Positions 20,019 through 31,250 of a stretch of 64,000 nt of DNA are shown one piece after another (position 1 is the first letter of the stretch; the number at the start of each line of letters is the position of its first letter). The notes under the pieces were generated by a model that did no database searches, had not been told where the DNA came from, and was given only the letters and a program-made list of their open reading frames with translations. The DNA lies in contig PUDQ02000084.1 in the NCBI GenBank assembly GCA_002964805.2, positions 682,001 to 746,000 of the forward strand. Reading direction: 5' to 3'. Source of the DNA: Trametes villosa (Eukaryota; Basidiomycota; Agaricomycetes; Polyporales; Polyporaceae). Position numbers and translations under genes: made by a program.

Positions 20019-22730
20019 CCGCGCAGCTATCGCAGGGCGTCGCCTTCGGCCGTGATACAGGTCGCGCGTCCCGGGAGGAGCACGTTGCGACAGCAGGGCC
20101 CGCATGGCTGCCAGTCCACGCAGGTGGTCAAAGCCCGACTCTGGTATGTGCTCTTCGTGCTCGGCCTGGCCATCACGAGGTTACGAAGGGTTGCGCCAGA
20201 GGGCGTGATAGGGCATCCTGCGCGCGCGGAGGCACTCTCCATGCGATCGTGAGCGTGGCACCCCGCCCTCGAAGGACGGATTTAGTGATCCGCCGGGCGC
20301 CCCCAGCCTGGGGTTCGCATGATATGAGTATCCTCGTCGATCCGGATGTTTAAAGAATATATCCACTCACCTGGGTTTATCCTGGCGATTCACGGAGTGT
20401 ACATGTTCGTCCGGGATCAATCGCTGTTAGATGCTACACTTGGTTCCACAGCCCGCATTGCGAGCGGGAAAAAGCGGGGAGGAGAATCATAAAATCGTTG
20501 AGTTCTTTGGTATCCGTGTGCGCTCTGGAGGAACCATGCCACATGGGCAACCGCCGCAAGCCATGGTGAGAGATCGGCAACACCGCGCTGCTTTCCAATG
20601 GAAACGGATGCCAAGCCGGCGGCCTCGAAGTTCTGCCCGATGACAACACAGCTGTGTTGTACGACGTTATCCGCGACCCCGCTGCTGCAGAGCCACAAGG
20701 CTATGGGCCGGGTGGTCTCCATCATCCTGAGGAGCGGGGTATGACAGGCGAGCTCGACAACTCGTCAAAGGTGCGCAGCGTTGTCTCGGTGTCGCTGTCG
20801 GAGCGAGTGACTGCACCGACCTACTCCCACACATCTCGTGTTGTTGCCGGATGATCATCCCCGATGGTATCCGTCCCGGAGCTACAAGAGTCGGGCGGCG
20901 TAATCTTGCGATGCGATACCCAGCAGCGCGGCGGCGTATAGGACGACAGCACCGTTCTCACCAGGCCCCCGGTCCTCGTGGAGGTGCATGTCGATGTGGG
21001 TCTCGGCGACCCGTGCCAGGCTGTAAGCAAAAACGTCGGAACAGCTATGAGCCTAGTAGCGCGAGAAGTCCACTTACGCCGGAAGATAGGCAGGTCGCTA
21101 AGCGCAAGCTCCAGATCGTTGGCATTGAGCGCCTCTAGGATCAACGATGCCAAGCCTTGTCGTCCACATGTACTCGGCGTACAACGCAGAGCTACACATG
21201 CGTCGGGATTCCCTTGGGGAACGCAGCTGAGCGCGGGTCGTGCGATAGGTATCGGGTGGAATTGGTGGGGAATGCATGAGGCTGGCCGTGTACCGCCGGC
21301 TGTACTATGCCTTGCTCCGGAGATATGGGCGCCGAACCGGTCGAATGGACAGACACTGGCCGGATCGTGCTAAACGCACAAGTGAACGCTCATCCAGGTA
21401 GATGCGCGCACGTACCAACTAGAGACGTTTATGGTCGATCGTACAAGGTCAGCCCAGGCGACGAGAGGCTACGGTGCTGAATACCGTGAACATCGCTTCA
21501 ATCTCCAACTCACTTCGCTATTTGGTCGTTCCTCAGCTTCGACCTGTTGTGCCGCGTTCGCAGCGACAACTCACTCAAAACCAGTTTCCCTGAAACGGAT
21601 CCTGTAGTTGCTGCCTAGCTGGAGGCCATGTTGACGTCTACTTCGGTCCGAGAAAGCTGAGAACCTGAGACAGCCTGGATATCATAAGCGCATACCCAGA
21701 TCTCCTGAACCCGAAGAGTCGGCTCTCGGAATGTTCAAGATATCTGGCGGGCGGAGTATACAGGTGTAGTGCAGGACTCGACGATCGAGTGCTATTCAGC
21801 GTTCAGATCTTCAGACGTTCATGTCGCGCACCAACCAAGCGCCAACGGTGGCCGAGTTTCGCCCACGTGTCTGCTGATCGGCGGCATTGCCTCTTATGGG
21901 TCCACGGCGCATCAGCGCTTATAGGGCGCCTACGCGTTTTGCTACGCACTGAGTACTGGACTGTCGCCAGGCCTCGCATTCCCCCCCCTTCGCTGCGGCG
22001 GTTCGACCTCGAAGGACTTGTGTTTATTCCACGCACAAATTCTACCGTTGGGCCTTTAAGCGTACCCTTTTGAGGGGCAAGTACAGCACTCAAGGCGATC
22101 GCAGTGAATGGCAGCGAGCGGTCCCGACCTTCCGGTCGAGTTAAGGTCGGCTTCCGTTGCTATACAGCGACGCCTGTGGGCTGCGGAGACTTAGGGGACT
22201 CACTGAGAAAGGTGGGGGCCTGTCCGAGCTGTGGCTAAACATGTGTCTGTAGCGCAGGTGCCTCGTCGCGATAAGAATCTAATCAAGCAGCACCGTCATT
22301 TTCTTCAAGGAGGGAATAGCGAAAACAGCGCAGGGCCCGCCACAGATATCCCCAGAATTTTCGATCCACAGGCGGCTGTGCGATGACGGAGGTGCGCACG
22401 CGCAGTCCAGCCTTTATTGAACCAGCAGAACGCTCATCTTTTGCTGTACCGGCTCGCAGGAATGCTCGTGTGTGGTCTTTGCACACGGTGCTTCTGGGCA
22501 GCCACGGGCCTGCCGCACCGCGGTCGAGCGTCTCGAGGCGCCGGGCAGACTGCGTAGGGAACCTACCAGTCAAGCGTAGGCACGCATCTGATTGACAGCA
22601 TCGCGCTCAAGGCAAAGGCAGAGGAATAGCATAAACAGCTCATCGAGTTATTTCACCATGCCCTCCGTCACCGCCCGTCCGAGTCCTCGCGCCCGACAGG
22701 GGCGCGCCCTCCCCGAGCCGTATAAATATC
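20019..22730. other. gene-poor stretch, 2.7 kb
   Basis: No complete gene is evident. The only coding-like patch is the minus-strand pair of segments around 20882-21153, listed separately. A hairpin with CCTTCG and CGAAGG arms lies near 21990-22018. The rest looks non-coding. Confidence 0.4.
20882..21153 (-). pseudogene. possible decayed gene fragment, two exon-like pieces
   Basis: On the minus strand, 20882-21020 opens after a perfect acceptor (TTACAG) and reads LARVAETHIDMHLHEDRGP and then ENGAVVLYAAALLGIASQDY before a stop, a protein-like composition. A donor GTAAGT 57 nt upstream closes a segment (21078-21153) reading LASLILEALNANDLELAL. The intron size is typical, but the two pieces do not join in frame and no ATG is found. 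I infer an eroded gene, or a real gene whose other exons I missed. No family was recognised. Confidence 0.25.
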
Positions 22731-22740
22731 GCGCAGTCGG
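22731..22740 (+). promoter_or_regulatory. TATA box of P-type ATPase copy A
   Basis: TATAAATATC stands about 49 nt upstream of the ATG at 22780. This is a strong TATA match with a very short leader. Confidence 0.6.
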
Positions 22741-22779
22741 GGGGCACCACGTCCCATCTCCCCCCGTCGTCCGTCCACC

Positions 22780-25700
22780 ATGTCGCCGTCCACATCCTCG
22801 GATACCAGCAAGGAAGGCGCATTGTCGACGACGATGTCCCGGGTACCCGCTCGAGTGTCTAGCGGCCATGAGATTCAAATCCAGTGCGTGTTCTCATCAT
22901 CGGAGCTATCTGCCCTCTCTGACGTCCGCCCAGATACCGCACGCTCTCGCTCCATGTCGACACCTACACGGAGGAGAAGGCGAAAGCCGCGGGTGTGCAG
23001 ACGTCTGACCCCGCCTCTGCCCTCAGGCAGATCGACGTCCATCAGCTGGCCGTCGAGGACGTCTACACCCGCTTCTCCACGTCGCCCAATCTCGGCCTGG
23101 AGAACGATGCGGTCGAACGTCGCTCCAAGGCTGGCCGGAACATTATCTCCTCACCGCCAACGCAGTACTGGAAAAAGGGGCTCAACTACGTCTTCGGCGG
23201 CTTCAACTTCTTGATGTGGATCGCCTTCATCGTCACTGTCGTACGTCTTTCAGTCTGACCTCCACGAGGCCTCCGCTCACGTCGATTTCGCTGTAGCTAT
23301 CGTACGAGCCGCTCGGTGGTTCCGATCCTGCGCCCTTCAACCTCGGTGTCGCCGTGCTCTTGGTGTGTATACATCGCTCTACTATGCCGCCAGGATTCTA
23401 ACACGGAGTATGTGCGATATAGCTTCTGGTGATCGTCATCTCGTCGACGTTCTATGCGCTGGTTGACTGGCATGCGTCCCGCATCATGAACTCCATCAAG
23501 ACGCTCATCGCAGAGGATGCCTCCGTCATCCGCAACGGCGAACACCAGACGATATCCGCTAGGGACCTGGTGGTCGGCGACGTGGTGACGCTCTCTATGG
23601 GCGACCGTGTTCCTGCGGATCTGCGTCTGGTACAAGTCTCCAACGACGTGCGGTTCGATCGCTCGCTGCTCACGGGCGAGAGGTGAGTACATCTGAACAA
23701 TTCGCGCTCGATCGTGCTAACGTCCCGCAGCGACATGATCCCAGGCACGCTCGATATGACGTCGAACAACGCGCTCGAGACCCGCAACCTCGCCCTAACG
23801 TCGACGTTCGTCGTCCAGGGCAGCTGTACCGGCGTCGTCTTCGCTATCGGCGACAAGACCGTGATGGGCCGGATCGTCGCGATGTCCGGGCGGAACAAGA
23901 TGGCGCTCACGACCGTGCAGCGCGAGATCTGGTACTTCACGAAGATTATCTCGACGCTCGCTCTCGGGCTGTTCTGCGTCGCGCTCATCGTGTGGGCGGC
24001 GTGGCTGCGCAAGAGCTATCCTGGGTTCGAGACCGCGAGCCAGGCCATCGTGAACTCGATCGGATGCTTGACGGCGTTCGTCCCTCAGGTGCGTCTACAA
24101 CGAGCTTCCTATCGTAGATTCGTCCTCTAACATTCCTGCAGGGTCTCCCCGTCTGTGTTGCGCTGTCCTTGACCATTGTCGCTAAGCGCATGGCGAAGCG
24201 CAGCGTCCTGGTCAAGAACCTGGCCACTATCGAGACCCTCGGATGCATGTCCGTCCTGTGCTCAGACAAGACCGGCACTCTCACTATGGGCAAGATGGTG
24301 AGCGGGATCGAGTGCACACGACGTGCTCTCTCTGACTGGCTCCCGTAGTCTGTCCAGAACGTCGCTTTCGTGGATGCCGAGCTCGGTCTCGAGGAGGTCA
24401 AGGGACGGCTCTCGTCTGGAAGCGCTGCTTCTGCCTCGTCCGCGGCACAGGCTCTCCTCATGGTCGCTCGTCTCTGCAATGGCGCGAAGTTCGACTCCGC
24501 CACAGCCCACCTACCTGTCGAGGAGCGTCAAGTCAAGGGAGACGCCACCGACACCGCCGTCCTCCGCTTCGCCGAGAGCCTCTCTGTGCCTCCCCCCACC
24601 GCAAGCCCGTCTGATGTTTACGAGAAGTTCTTCGAGATCCCCTTCAACTCGAAGAACAAGTGGATGCTCACCGCAGTCCGTCGGCGCGAGAAGTTCGCGG
24701 AGGAGACGGAGCCCTCGACCTGGATGCTCGTCAAGGGCGCGCCCGACGTCCTCTTCCGCAAGTGCACCGACGTCATGCAGGCCGACGGCTCGGTTGTCCC
24801 GTTCACCTCCGCGCTCCGCAACTCCGTCTTCGACACCCAGGAGCGCTGGAGCAGCGAGGGCCAGCGCGTGCTCGCGCTCTGCCGGCGGCCGCTCGACGCG
24901 CTCGGGCTCGAGAAGGACATGTCGGCGAACGACCTGGAGGAGATCATGAACAGCCAGATGCGGGGGCTTACGCTTGTGGGTTTGGTCGGTATCCGTGACC
25001 CTCCCAGGCCCGACGTCGCGGGCGCTGTCAGTACTATCCGCCGTGCCGGCGTCAGGGTGTTCATGGTCACCGGTGACTTCAAGCTCACGGCCGTGGCTAT
25101 CGCTCGTCAAGTGAGTCTGAGCTTGTGCGCATCCTTTTCACCCTCTCACACAGTGCCTTGTAGGTCGGCATCATCACCCAGGAGAAGGTCGACACGCTGG
25201 AGGACATCCGCGCCTCGGCGTTAGCGAAACACTTCTTGACGGCGAAGGCCTCCGAGATGAAGCCCACAGAACAGGACGGTGACCGCGCCCTTGTCCTGAC
25301 CGGGGACGACATCGAGTCGCTGCAGGACGCGGACTGGAACGCCATCGTCGGCAGCTACACGGAAATCGTGTTCGCGCGCACGACGCCAGAGCAGAAGCTT
25401 CGCATCGTCGAGAACACGAAGGCGCGGGGCGACAACACGGTGGCGGTCACCGGCGACGGCGTGAACGACGCACCTGCGCTCAAGGCTGCGGACATCGGAG
25501 TCGCTATGGGAAGCGGGAGCGACGTCGCGAAAGAAGCTGGTTTGTCCTCATATCTCTATGGTCTTAGTCGTCGTGTTGACGCAGCTCTAGCGGCAATGAT
25601 TCTGCTCAACAACGACTTCACGTCCATCGTGGTGGCCATCGAGATGGGTCGTCTCGTCTTCGACAACCTGAAGAAGGTCATCATCTACCTCATGCCCGTA

Positions 25701-26691
25701 CGTAACCTCACGCCATCCCCAGTCCTGAGCGTTATGCTCATCTTGGTTCACTGCTTAGGCCGGCTCGTACTCCGAGTTGTTAGCCGTATTCTGCAATACA
25801 TTCCTAGGCATGCAGCTCGCTCTCAGCTCGTACCTTCAAGTCTGCTTCAGCATCACCAACGATGTCGTCATGTCAATATCTTTAATGTACGAGAAGCCAG
25901 AAGCAGGTGGGTCTAATGGTCTATTACTCTGAGCGGTGCTATACTGACGCATTCTAGACCTCATGCTTCGGAAGCCCCGGAATGCACGTACCGATCGCCT
26001 TACGGACTGGCGGTTTTTCGTCCAAGTTTACCTGGTGAGGGCTGTTCTCTGACCCTGACCTAGACAACACATCTCATGCTATTCTAGTTCATCGGCCTCA
26101 TGATGTGGCCGAGCGCCATGAGCATGTTCTTCTTGTATATGAAGCACCAGGGGCTAGGCTTCTATGACGTCCTGCTCGTCTACAGCAAGTGGACCGACGG
26201 CTTCAAGGGTTACACCATCGACCAGCTCACCCAGTTTGTCAGCGTGGGCCAGTGCATCTAGTACGTGCCTTGACCCTCGGCAAAATGCGACGCCGTTCGC
26301 TGACATGCTTGGAAGTTACGTGACCCTCGTCTTCATGCAGTACGGCGGCCTCTTGTCGGTTCGGAATCGGCGCGTCTCGATCCTGCAGTCCAACCCGTTC
26401 TGGGGTCCTCGCCGCAACCTGGTCGTGCCCCTTGGCATGGTCGCCACCGCGCTGATCGCCATCGTCAACGTGTACGGCCCCGGCTTGCAGAAGGTCTTCG
26501 GCACGACCCCGATCCCGGGAATGTTCTGGGGCATCCCGTTCGCGTTTGCCCTGGGTATTCTGGTCATGGATGAAGTGAGGAAGCTGGTCGTGAGGACGTA
26601 CCCTAATGTAAGTGCCCGGTGCCCGTGGATAGTTGGTCTGGTGTGCTGACGAGAACTATACTAGTCTTTTGTGGCGAAGGCGGCGTGGTGA
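22780..26691 (+). CDS. P-type cation ATPase, Na,K-ATPase-like (type IIC), copy A
   Basis: Fourteen exons with thirteen introns of 48-61 nt splice to 3,213 nt, giving 1,070 residues. Introns are 22884-22933, 23241-23296, 23363-23422, 23683-23730, 24089-24141, 24298-24348, 25111-25163, 25540-25590, 25698-25758, 25907-25957, 26035-26087, 26261-26315 and 26608-26664. The N-terminal region has a DVHQLAVEDVYTRF block, then the actuator-domain TGES near residue 245. Transmembrane helix 4 reads FVPQGLP near 362-368. The phosphorylation motif DKTGTLT has its aspartate near 407, and the hinge [14 protein letters not shown] lies near 767. A six-helix C-terminal half follows, as in type II pumps. Overall resemblance is to fungal relatives of animal Na,K-ATPase alpha subunits, which move Na+ or K+ across the plasma membrane. 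Ion specificity is not proven. A second copy lies inverted at the right edge. Confidence 0.92.
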
Positions 26692-27549
26692 CGACTGTTT
26701 TCCTGGGTAACCTTGTGAATGCGAAATTATATCCTGCCTGTAGTAGTACGCACGGCTTATTCTGAACTTGCTTTTCATTGCTATACTATACACTGCGCGA
26801 CGTGTGAAAGAGTGAGTCGCGTGGGCTCAGCCTCGCACGCGTACCTGCTTTGGCAAAACTACCCTCCAGGCCCATCCCGCGACGGCCTCCTGTCGCGACT
26901 CAGTTCGTACGGGTCTCAGAAGCGTTTTGCAAGGCTTTAACGGCGCCGTGGTCAAGATGGCCGCAGTCGACATCGCGACTCTCACTATCCTACTCAGGTT
27001 CGAGCGTACTAGTATGGATGGACCGCAAACCCGTCTGGCGCATGCTGTGATCATGGCCATCGTCCAGAGTGGAAGGACGAGGTGATAATGAAGAAGAGGG
27101 CCGCCAGGGCTTGAGACTGGCACATACTGTACTCATCAACACATAACTGACGCGGATTGGCTCTCTCCCATGGACGGGCCACGGCGGCCACTGCCATGTC
27201 GCGATATGCACCTAATCCTCAGCGTGTCAAAGAAAACTCCCCCAGGATATGCCAGGAAGGCGACTCACGTGCGGGGAGAGCGAGGCGTCCTGACGACAGC
27301 CACAGCTTCCCTGAAACCCGGGTAGTACCTAAACCTGAGCGCGAGCGGTTCGCACCCGTCCCAAGTACCTGCAGCAGTACGCTCAAGATCAGGAAGTGCG
27401 TTGTGCAACGCTTTCATTACAACTCAGGCGCGACTCTCGCAAAGTTCGCTCGCAAGTGCGGGCACTACAGCGTTCTACCACTCTGTCAGGAGACGGTTAT
27501 GATTAAGAGGTGGGCTCCTATTCTGCAGTTGCGCGGCCACTCCTGGTGA
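26692..27549. other. intergenic between convergent genes
   Basis: The first 130 or so bases still align with the sequence downstream of ATPase copy B, so the duplication includes the 3' untranslated region. Beyond that nothing coding was recognised. Confidence 0.45.
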
Positions 27550-28930
27550 TCACCACGCGCGATGGCCGCCATCCACGACAATACTGCAAAGAGCCACAAC
27601 TCGTCAGCGCGTTTGCCACGCTGGCCCGACGGAGACAGTCAGCGGGAGAATAATCACACTCACTCGCTACCCGTGCAGAACGAGCTCGCGTCGCTCGCGA
27701 GCCACACAACCACGCCCCTCAGATCGTGCGGCTGGCCCAGTCGGCCGAGCGGGTTCAGCCGCGCCCACTCCTCCGCGTACTCTGGCCGTATATCCAGATA
27801 CGGCTTGACGAAGCTACACCGTGACGTGAAGATGCGTTAGCGCAGATCACGATAACCAAGAGCGACGGCGGCGGACTTTGTGTGCATGAAGCCGGGGCTG
27901 ATCGAGTTGACTCGGATACCCTGGGGGGCGAGCTCGCACGCGAGGCTGCGCGTCATCTGGAGCACCGCCGCCTTCGACGAGTGGTAGTGCGCGATGGGAT
28001 GACCCTTTCGCGCATTGAATACGTTAGTATCAGACAACAATGCACAGAGGTGCAAAAAATTAGAGGCCGCTGCTCACTTTAAATGCCTCTCGTCCAGCGA
28101 TACTGGCGACGAGGATGATGCTGCCGCCGTTTTCAAAGCACCTCATCTGGCGACCCGCCGCTTGGGCGGTGAACAGAGCCCCGCTCACATTCGTAGCCAT
28201 GATCTGCGGGTTTATCAGCCACTTGCGGGGGTGTGCAAGGCAGAAGGTTGGGACAGTACCGCCTGAAGGTCCTCCCCGGGAAGGCTGAGGCAATCTGAAG
28301 GATCCTTGAGGATTCCCGCAGCGGCGACGCCGATATCCAGACGGCCCTCTCTTCTCCCAATCATCTCGCCCACCTCCCACATCTTCTCCTAAACGCGTAT
28401 TCGTCAACCCGTGGGACAGCCACGAAGCATGGCACGTACCTGATCTCGCACATCGGCACACACATACTCCATCCGCCCTTCTCCCCCTGTGCCCTCCATC
28501 TGGGACGCGTACTCGCGCACCTCCGTCCATTGCGCATCGGGATTATCAGGCAGGTCTGCGCAATACACCGCCCGCGCGCCCGCTTCGGCCAGCGCTAAGG
28601 CGGTTTCGAGTCCCAGCCCGCCATGTCCGCCCGAGACGAGCGCTACGCGATCAGCGAGGGAGAACTCTGTTGTCCATAATGTCGGCAACGGTGCTATTTC
28701 ATTGAACTTTCGGTGAGCGTGGTGGTCTCAGGGATGCGGAATGACTCACTGGCAGGCGAGCCTTGGAGAGCGTTTGCGACTCCCCCGATCGGCTGCGATG
28801 GGCGCGTTGCGTATCGCGCAGAAAAGCGAGGGGCATGAGCTGCAGATGTCCGAGAGAGACGAGAGAAGCCCATAAACGCGCAGTGCGTTGGCGATAGCGT
28901 AGGTTTGGAGAGTCTTGCCGTCGTAAACAT
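27550..28930 (-). CDS. short-chain dehydrogenase/reductase with presequence-like N-terminus
   Basis: Seven exons (28750-28930, 28440-28693, 28260-28388, 28078-28203, 27877-28004, 27664-27813, 27550-27583) splice in frame to 333 residues. The nucleotide-binding motif SGGHGGLG follows about 75 residues that are rich in Arg, Ser and Ala and nearly free of acidic residues (MFTTARLSK..., FSRLSRTSAAHAPRF), resembling a mitochondrial targeting sequence. The classical-SDR catalytic residues are visible: Ser in LVASIAG, and Tyr/Lys in YHSSK. RVNSISPGF and the closing SDIVVDGGH are typical of the family. It should be an NAD(P)H-dependent oxidoreductase; the substrate is unknown. The fifth intron uses an unusual donor, GTCCGC; without it the protein would stop early at 27837. 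Confidence 0.85.
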
Positions 28931-29886
28931 TGTCAGCGCTGGTCGAGTGGCCAGAATTGTGCCAACGAGGAGCAGGACGGAACCCACTACATTTTATCTC
29001 TGCTCCCGGCCAGCAGCACGCACGAGGGGAGGCTTGGTTAGCTGTGGCATGCACCGGGGCGGGGATCGAGCAGTGGTCAGGGACTGCATTGACTGGAATC
29101 ACGAGTTGGCGGCGATTGATAGCGGGCCGAGTACATGCTCCTTCTCGCACTGCTGCAGGTGGCGGATCCAGGTCTTCGCAGAGCCTGGCGAGGAGAAAGT
29201 GCCTTCTGCATCCTGTTTGTGCAGTGCTGAGGCGGCTTGGGTGGAATCAATTGAGCGGAGAAGCTGGGCACGAGGGCCACCTCGCGGAGCAGATGCGCAG
29301 TGCGCACAAGGCACCTCATAATGGCGGGGCATGCTGAGTTGACACGGCGGAGATTGGGTGCGCCAGAAGACACCGGAGAAGACTTCGTCAAACACGGCTT
29401 GGATGAAAGAAGTCCCGGGGTGCGGAAAACTGCAGAGGTCGTCACCGAGTGGCGTCTACAAGGTATTTAGGCCCAGTGCATGTCTTGAGCTCTGCGAATC
29501 GTAATATCAGCCCGAACTAGTACATACACCTCGGACAATATGGTACATAACTAACCTGCACGTCTTGCTCAGCGAGGTATGTAGCGGAAGACACGTGGCC
29601 ATCCTTACCACCCACCTCAAACACTATAGAGGTCTTGCTTGAACATAGAGGTTTGAGTCGTACATCCGACTGGCACGCAGCCTGCATGAGGGAGAGAGTC
29701 GGGCCCGTTTAGGACCAACGGAGTCCGATCGCGACGGCCCGGGCCACGGCCCACGACACGGTGTGACCAGCCACGTGGGGTGTGATGTTGCGCGTCCAGA
29801 GCGCGTCAGTGACTGCGCGTCAGAACGCGCTCTTCCTCCCAACTCCCGATTAGTTTTGAAAACAGGACTTGCCTCGTGCAGCGACG
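28931..29886. other. shared upstream region of divergent SDR and BTB genes
   Basis: This 956-bp spacer between divergent start codons holds both promoters. No convincing reading frame or strong TATA box was seen. Confidence 0.4.
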
Positions 29887-30894
29887 ATGTCCACACAAAA
29901 GCCACGAGGCCAGAAACGACCGGCAAAAGAGGAAGAGCAGGCTCCTGCCGAGAACACACCCTCTCCTGCCCCCCCTCCCAAGCGTTCCCGTCCAGCAGAC
30001 GTCGCTGCGCCCTCCACAGTCAACACGAATGAAGCCGGCACCGACCTCATGCTGCGTACCCCCGTACGCCGCTTCAAAGTCCACAAGATCATGCTTGCCC
30101 TTTTCTCCCCCGTACTCGCCGCCAAGATCGCCGCCCTCCCTCCCTCCTCTGGGGGCGCCCTCCCCGAACTCGTCGTCACCGAGCCCGATCGAGTCATCGG
30201 CCATCTCCTCCAGTTCATGTACCCTGTTTCCGACCCCGACTTGGAGGACCTAGACGACATCGTTGCCCTCTACGAGGCCGCCTCCACCAAATATTCTATC
30301 TCCTACGTCACGAAGGCGCTCGAGAAAGCCCTTGCCTCCCCACGCTTCCTCGACACCGAGCCCGTACGGGTGTACGCGATCGCGAAGCGCTTCAAACTCG
30401 ACGAGCTCGCCCGCCTCGCCACCCGCGCCGCCCTCCGCCAACCGGCGACCTGGCCCGACTACGCCGAGTTCGACGACATGCCCGCCAAGCACTACCACGC
30501 CCTCCTCAACACCCACCGTGCCATCGCCCGCGAAGCCGTTGAGTTACTCAACGCAGAAGACCTGTTCGAGGCGCAGAAGGCCATTCTCACCGACCAGCGT
30601 CCGTCCTTCATGTTCCCTTCGACCAAGAGTGGATATAGCAGCGGCATGACTTGTGGCTGTTACGACCAGCTGAAATGCTGGTGGATCGCCTACAAGCGCC
30701 GTGCGGGGCCGCTCTTGCTGGAGGTCCCCTCCACCGACGAAGTCTGTAGTCCGGCTTTCGTTGGGAGCCTAGCGAAAAAGGATGTTTCCTGCAACTCTTG
30801 CCGCCAGGCGCTGCTCTATATCCTCCTCCCTGGTGGATACGTCGAGAAGCTCAAGGAGGCAATCGACGCCCTCCCTGGACAGTTCGAACTTTGA
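29887..30894 (+). CDS. BTB/POZ-domain protein
   Basis: This intronless frame encodes 335 residues from an ATG at 29887. A basic, Pro-rich N-terminus (KKR-like PPPKRSRPAD) may act as a nuclear signal. A BTB fold follows at about residues 50-150: DLMLRTPVRRFKVHKIMLAL, then FSPVLAAKIAALP and LLQFMYPVSDPDLEDL. Next comes a helical region with RVYAIAKRFKLDELA, like the region after BTB in the large basidiomycete BTB families. A Cys-containing C-terminal part (TCGCYDQLKCWW, SCNSCRQALL) may bind metal, but I do not recognise it as a known finger. BTB proteins act as dimerisation modules or Cullin-3 adaptors. The basidiomycete expansions have no known targets. Confidence 0.85.
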   Translation: MSTQKPRGQKRPAKEEEQAPAENTPSPAPPPKRSRPADVAAPSTVNTNEAGTDLMLRTPVRRFKVHKIMLALFSPVLAAKIAALPPSSGGALPELVVTEPDRVIGHLLQFMYPVSDPDLEDLDDIVALYEAASTKYSISYVTKALEKALASPRFLDTEPVRVYAIAKRFKLDELARLATRAALRQPATWPDYAEFDDMPAKHYHALLNTHRAIAREAVELLNAEDLFEAQKAILTDQRPSFMFPSTKSGYSSGMTCGCYDQLKCWWIAYKRRAGPLLLEVPSTDEVCSPAFVGSLAKKDVSCNSCRQALLYILLPGGYVEKLKEAIDALPGQFEL

Positions 30895-31250
30895 CTGTCA
30901 AGAACACGGACGTTGAGATGTATCTACTTCACTCACATAAAGTAATCCATAGTCGCCTATACTAATACTGCCCCCCTGGGATCCGTTCATACGCGATGGT
31001 GCTGGTCAATTGCAAGTTGTCATGCTTCACGCGCAACGACCAGCTTGCGTGGACTGGCATGCGGCTGCCAGCTCACTGCTCAGAACGCGAGATGCAAAGG
31101 ACGCCTGTATATACACACTACCCTGAGATAGTCGACTAGTCTGGATGCGAGAGCGCGGCGCGCCGTACGTACATAATACAAATCGAATTCTACCATGCCA
31201 TGCGCGGATTACCACTGCCAGCACCATATCCAAGCCACCGCACGCCGCGG
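30895..31250. other. 3' intergenic between convergent genes
   Basis: This short spacer lies between the stop of the BTB gene and the stop of the NPF/proline-rich gene. No feature was recognised. Confidence 0.4.

Noticed and set aside
27837..28930. Dehydrogenase as a C-terminally truncated pseudogene
   Set aside because: Two further exons with the conserved NPLGRLG and VVDGGH segments follow, and phases agree if a GTCCGC donor is accepted.
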